A stretch of 64,000 nucleotides of DNA from Leifsonia tongyongensis (GTDB taxonomy: Bacteria; Actinomycetota; Actinomycetes; Actinomycetales; Microbacteriaceae): contig NZ_JAAGWY010000005.1 of assembly GCF_010686705.1 (NCBI RefSeq), forward strand, positions 248,001 through 312,000. The letters run 5' to 3'. The notes below the pieces were generated by a model that was given only the letters and a program-made list of their open reading frames with translations, did no database searches and was not told the DNA's origin. The translations under genes and the position numbers were made by a program. Of this stretch, positions 60,810-64,000 are shown piece after piece (the stretch's first letter is position 1; each line of letters begins with the position of its first letter).

Positions 60810-62174
60810 GTGAAGTATGCGGAGACCATCATCGATCTGGTCGGCAACACCCCCCTCGTCAAGCTCCACAAGGTCGCTGAGGGGACCGCGGCGACGGTGC
60901 TCGTCAAACTCGAGTACCTGAATCCCGGCGGTTCATCGAAGGACAGGATCGCGACGCGCATCATCGATGCCGCGGAGCGGGACGGCCTGTTGAAGCCCGG
61001 CGGGACGATCGTCGAGCCGACAAGCGGAAACACGGGTGTCGGACTGGCGCTGGTGGCACAGCAGCGCGGGTACCGCTGCGTGTTCGTCCTGCCCGACAAG
61101 GTCGGCGAGGACAAGCGGAATGTGCTCACGGCATACGGCGCCGAGATCGTCGTCACGCCGACATCCGTGCCGCCTGAGCATCCGGACTCCTACTACAGCG
61201 TGTCCGACCGCCTCGCCGCCGAGATCCCGGGCGCGTTCAAGCCGAACCAGTACGCGAACCCGAACGGGCCGCTCAGCCACTACGAGACCACCGGTCCAGA
61301 GATCTGGAGCGACACCGACGGCCGCGTGACGCATGTGGTCGCCGGTGTGGGCACGGGCGGCACGATCAGCGGCGTGGGCCGGTACCTGAAAGAGGTGTCG
61401 GCCGGGCGCGTGCGTGTCATCGGCGCCGACCCGGAAGGCTCCGTGTACTCCGGGGGATCCGGCCGCCCCTACCTCGTCGAAGGCGTCGGCGAGGACTTCT
61501 GGCCGGCAGCGTACGATCCGAGCGTCGTGGATGAGGTCATTCCCGTCTCCGACGCCGACTCGTTCGCGATGACCCGGCGCCTCGCCCGCGAAGAGGGCAT
61601 CCTCGTCGGCGGGTCGAGCGGCATGGCCGTCGTCGCAGCCCTGCGTGCCGCCGCCGACCTCGGCCCGGACGACATCGTCGTCGTGATCCTGCCGGACGGC
61701 GGCCGTGGCTACCTCGGCAAGATCTTCAACGACAAGTGGATGCGGTCCTACGGCTTCAGCGACGTCCCGCACGAGTCGACCGTGCACGACATCATCGGGA
61801 CGAAGAGCCGCGACCTTCCCGATCTCGTCCACGTGCATCCGAGCGATACCGTGCGCGACGCGATCCAGATCATGGCGAAGTACGGCGTCTCGCAACTGCC
61901 GGTGCTCACCGCGGAGCCGCCGGTCGTGATCGGCGAGGTCGCGGGCGCGATCGACGAGACCGCGCTGCTCGACGCCGTCTTCACCGGGCGCGCGCAGATG
62001 AACGACGACGTCGGCGCGTTCACGGGCGAACCGCTCGGACTGATCGGCGCCAACGAGCCGGTCTCCGCAGCGCGCTCGGCGCTCAGCGGCGCGACTGCGC
62101 TTCTCGTCACCGACGGAGGCAAACCGGTCGCCGTGCTCACCCGCCAGGACCTCCTGAACTTCCTGAGCGCCTAG
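60810..62174 (+). CDS. cbs: Cystathionine beta-synthase
   Basis: A 454-residue PLP enzyme. The catalytic domain has the Schiff-base Lys44 in NPGGSSKDRIATRI, the substrate loop VEPTSGNTGVGLALVAQQRG and the PLP-phosphate loop GVGTGGTISGVGRYLKE. Two C-terminal CBS domains (from about residue 335: LVHVHPSDTVRDAIQIMAKYG) form a regulatory Bateman module. It condenses homocysteine with serine to cystathionine, the first step of reverse transsulfuration. The GTG start has TAGGTT six bases upstream and is probably leaderless. metB follows after 32 bp. Confidence 0.95.
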   Translation: MKYAETIIDLVGNTPLVKLHKVAEGTAATVLVKLEYLNPGGSSKDRIATRIIDAAERDGLLKPGGTIVEPTSGNTGVGLALVAQQRGYRCVFVLPDKVGEDKRNVLTAYGAEIVVTPTSVPPEHPDSYYSVSDRLAAEIPGAFKPNQYANPNGPLSHYETTGPEIWSDTDGRVTHVVAGVGTGGTISGVGRYLKEVSAGRVRVIGADPEGSVYSGGSGRPYLVEGVGEDFWPAAYDPSVVDEVIPVSDADSFAMTRRLAREEGILVGGSSGMAVVAALRAAADLGPDDIVVVILPDGGRGYLGKIFNDKWMRSYGFSDVPHESTVHDIIGTKSRDLPDLVHVHPSDTVRDAIQIMAKYGVSQLPVLTAEPPVVIGEVAGAIDETALLDAVFTGRAQMNDDVGAFTGEPLGLIGANEPVSAARSALSGATALLVTDGGKPVAVLTRQDLLNFLSA

Positions 62175-62206
62175 CTCGGGCGAACCAACGTAAGGACACC
62201 ACCACC

Positions 62207-63361
62207 ATGGCCGACATCCGCCAGGGCTTCGACACGCGCGCCATCCACGACGGACAGGAGTTCGACCCGACCACCGGCGCGATCATCCCGCCGATCTACC
62301 AGACCTCGACCTTCGTGCAGGACGGCATCGGCGGCCTCCGCGGCGGCTACGAGTACGGCCGTTCCGGCAACCCGACGCGCTCCTCCCTCGAAACGCTGCT
62401 CGCCTCCCTCGAGGGCGGCCGGCGCGCTTTCTCGTTCTCGTCGGGTCTGGCCGCCGAGGATGCGCTGCTCCGCGCTGTGCTGAAGCCGGGCGATCACGTC
62501 GTGCTCGGCAACGATGTGTACGGCGGAACGCACCGGCTCATCAATCGGGTGCACGGCGCGTGGGGCGTGCGGAACACGACGGTCGACCTGGGCGACCTGA
62601 ATGCCGTCGAGGGCGCGCTCGCGACCCCCGGCACCCGCATCCTCTGGATCGAGACGCCAAGCAACCCGCTCATGAAGATCAGCGACATCGCTGCCCTCGC
62701 CGACCTGGGCCACGCCGCCGGCGCGCTCGTCGTGGTGGACAACACCTTCGCCTCGCCCGCCCTGCAGCAGCCGCTGGCTCTCGGCGCCGACGTGATCGTT
62801 CACTCCACGACCAAATACCTGGGCGGCCACTCCGATGTGATCGGCGGCGCGCTCGTCATCGACGACGAAGAGCTCGCCGGCAACGTCGGGTTCATCCAGT
62901 TCGCGGCCGGCGCCGTCTCGTCGCCGATGGACGCGTGGCTCACGGTGCGGGGGATCAAGACGCTGGGCGTGCGGATGGCCCGCCACTCCGAGAACGCGCA
63001 GGCCATCGCAGAGGCGCTGGTCGGCCATCCGGCGATCGAGGCCGTCTACTACCCGGGCCTGCCGACGCATCCAGGGCACGAGCTCGCAGCCAGGCAGATG
63101 AGCGGGTTCGGCGGAATGCTGTCCGTCGCGCTCGCCGGAGGCGCCCCGGCCGCCCGCCGGTTCGCCGAGTCGACGACCGTGTTCCAGCTCGCCGAATCGC
63201 TCGGCGGGGTTGAATCCCTGATCGGCTACCCGTCGGAGATGACCCACGCGTCGGTTCGGGGAACCGAACTCGAAGTGTCCGACAACGTCATCCGCCTCTC
63301 CGTCGGAATCGAGGACGTCGCCGACCTCCTCGCCGACATCGAGGGCGCGCTCCCGCGTTGA
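62207..63361 (+). CDS. metB: Cystathionine gamma-synthase/lyase
   Basis: A 384-residue PLP enzyme of the Cys/Met metabolism family. The PLP Lys203 is in VIVHSTTKYLGGHSDVIGG; other motifs are YEYGRSGNPTRSSLETLLA, SSGLAAEDALLRAVLKPGDH and VDNTFASPALQQPLALGAD. Family members act as cystathionine gamma-synthase (forward) or gamma-lyase (reverse); actinobacterial MetB next to Cbs often performs the lyase reaction, giving cysteine. GTAAGGACACC is the likely ribosome-binding site. It is the second gene of the cbs-metB pair. Confidence 0.92.
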   Translation: MADIRQGFDTRAIHDGQEFDPTTGAIIPPIYQTSTFVQDGIGGLRGGYEYGRSGNPTRSSLETLLASLEGGRRAFSFSSGLAAEDALLRAVLKPGDHVVLGNDVYGGTHRLINRVHGAWGVRNTTVDLGDLNAVEGALATPGTRILWIETPSNPLMKISDIAALADLGHAAGALVVVDNTFASPALQQPLALGADVIVHSTTKYLGGHSDVIGGALVIDDEELAGNVGFIQFAAGAVSSPMDAWLTVRGIKTLGVRMARHSENAQAIAEALVGHPAIEAVYYPGLPTHPGHELAARQMSGFGGMLSVALAGGAPAARRFAESTTVFQLAESLGGVESLIGYPSEMTHASVRGTELEVSDNVIRLSVGIEDVADLLADIEGALPR

Positions 63362-63426
63362 AACGACTTAGGGCGCTCACAGCGACGTCATAGGGCCGGG
63401 GAATGTAGCCCGCACAGAGTGTGGGC

Positions 63427-64000
63427 ATGTCGAACACATCACCCCCTCTCGCTCTCGACATCGTCGTGCCCGTGTACAACGAGCAGGCGACGCTCGACGC
63501 CAGCATCCGCCGGCTCCACGAGTACCTGACCGCGCAGCTCGACACGAGCTGGCGCATCACGATAGCGGACAACGCGAGCACCGACGCCACCGCCGCGATC
63601 GCCGACGACCTCGTGGCCACGTTGCCGGGCGTCATGGCGGTGCACCTGGCCGAGAAGGGGCGCGGGCGCGCCCTCAAGTACGTGTGGGGCAGGTCGCCTG
63701 CGGAGGTGCTCGTCTACCTGGACGAAGACCTCTCCACCGACCTCGCCGCGCTCCCGCCGCTCGTCGCCCCACTGCTCTCCGGCCACTCCGACCTCGCGAT
63801 CGGCACCCGGCTCGGCCGCAGCGCCAGGGTCGCCCGCGGCGGCAAGCGGGAATTCATCTCGCGAAGCTACAACCTGCTGCTGCGGCGCACGATGGCGGTC
63901 GGGTTCACGGATGCGCAATGCGGCTTCAAGGCGATCCGGCGCGACGTCGCCGACCGCCTCCTGCCGCTCGTGGAAGACAATGCGTGGTTCTTCGACACGG
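63427..64000 (+). CDS. Family 2 glycosyltransferase, 3' end outside window
   Basis: The first 191 residues of a GT-A glycosyltransferase. LDIVVPVYNEQATLDASIRR is the nucleotide-sugar start, DNASTDATAAIADD the first acidic pair, and VYLDEDLSTDLAALPPLV the metal-binding D-x-D region. SDLAIGTRLGRSARV and DAQCGFKAIRRDVADRLLP match dolichyl/polyprenyl-phosphate glucosyl- or mannosyltransferases (DPM1-like). No ribosome-binding site is clear; CAGAGT six bases before the ATG could be a leaderless -10. The membrane part expected in relatives would lie beyond the right edge. Confidence 0.85.
   Translation, partial: MSNTSPPLALDIVVPVYNEQATLDASIRRLHEYLTAQLDTSWRITIADNASTDATAAIADDLVATLPGVMAVHLAEKGRGRALKYVWGRSPAEVLVYLDEDLSTDLAALPPLVAPLLSGHSDLAIGTRLGRSARVARGGKREFISRSYNLLLRRTMAVGFTDAQCGFKAIRRDVADRLLPLVEDNAWFFDT

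Overview
The window is high-GC, densely packed chromosomal DNA with many GTG starts and 4-base ATGA/GTGA overlaps. It carries actinobacterial hallmarks: a RamB-type regulator beside aceA, a PucR regulator, an LAxTG sorting signal, a mycobacterial-style cbs-metB pair and leaderless -10 promoters. Gene content and style suggest Microbacteriaceae (Leifsonia-like); that placement is inference. No tRNA, rRNA, CRISPR, insertion sequence or prophage was seen.

Layout. 1-1.2 kb: tail of a MerR-type regulator and a membrane protein. 1.3-16.7 kb: amino-acid/polyamine catabolism: APC permease, semialdehyde dehydrogenase, a soluble Cache-like sensor overlapping a FadR-type regulator, a divergent CoA-transferase/glutaryl-CoA dehydrogenase/semialdehyde dehydrogenase operon (probable glutarate route), a class III aminotransferase with an MmsA-type dehydrogenase divergent from a PucR regulator, and an FAD amine oxidase with a cupin. 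16.9-21.5 kb: glyoxylate bypass (RamB divergent from aceA-aceB). 21.6-26.6 kb: mixed genes, including an orphan YqaJ-type nuclease and a compositionally odd lipoprotein. 26.6-33.8 kb: a divergent ROK-regulated sugar cluster (ThuA, three Gfo/Idh/MocA oxidoreductases, two TIM-barrel isomerases) that resembles 3-keto-glycoside catabolism. 33.9-39.5 kb: pentapeptide protein, MacB/FtsX-type ABC module and a divergent two-component system. 39.5-43.4 kb: mannose-6-phosphate isomerase fusion, ROK kinase and LacI regulator. 43.6-44.8 kb: L10 leader, rplJ, rplL. 45.3-48.2 kb: secreted subtilase and LAxTG-anchored protein. 48.3-50.1 kb: MarR plus MFS exporter. 50.2-56.6 kb: LacI-controlled alpha-glucoside ABC importer and GH13 glucosidase. 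56.7-64 kb: ABC exporter, MntH with a DtxR-family regulator, cbs-metB, and a truncated glycosyltransferase.

The most unusual non-coding signal is a set of long, almost perfect palindromes at gene ends. Five related copies share a GGGTCATCTCG/GAGAGTCACC core, two copies share a CGAGCACAG...CTGTGCTCG design, and several are single. A second recurrent signal is a TAnnnT box 6-7 nt before the start codon at five genes, indicating leaderless transcription.
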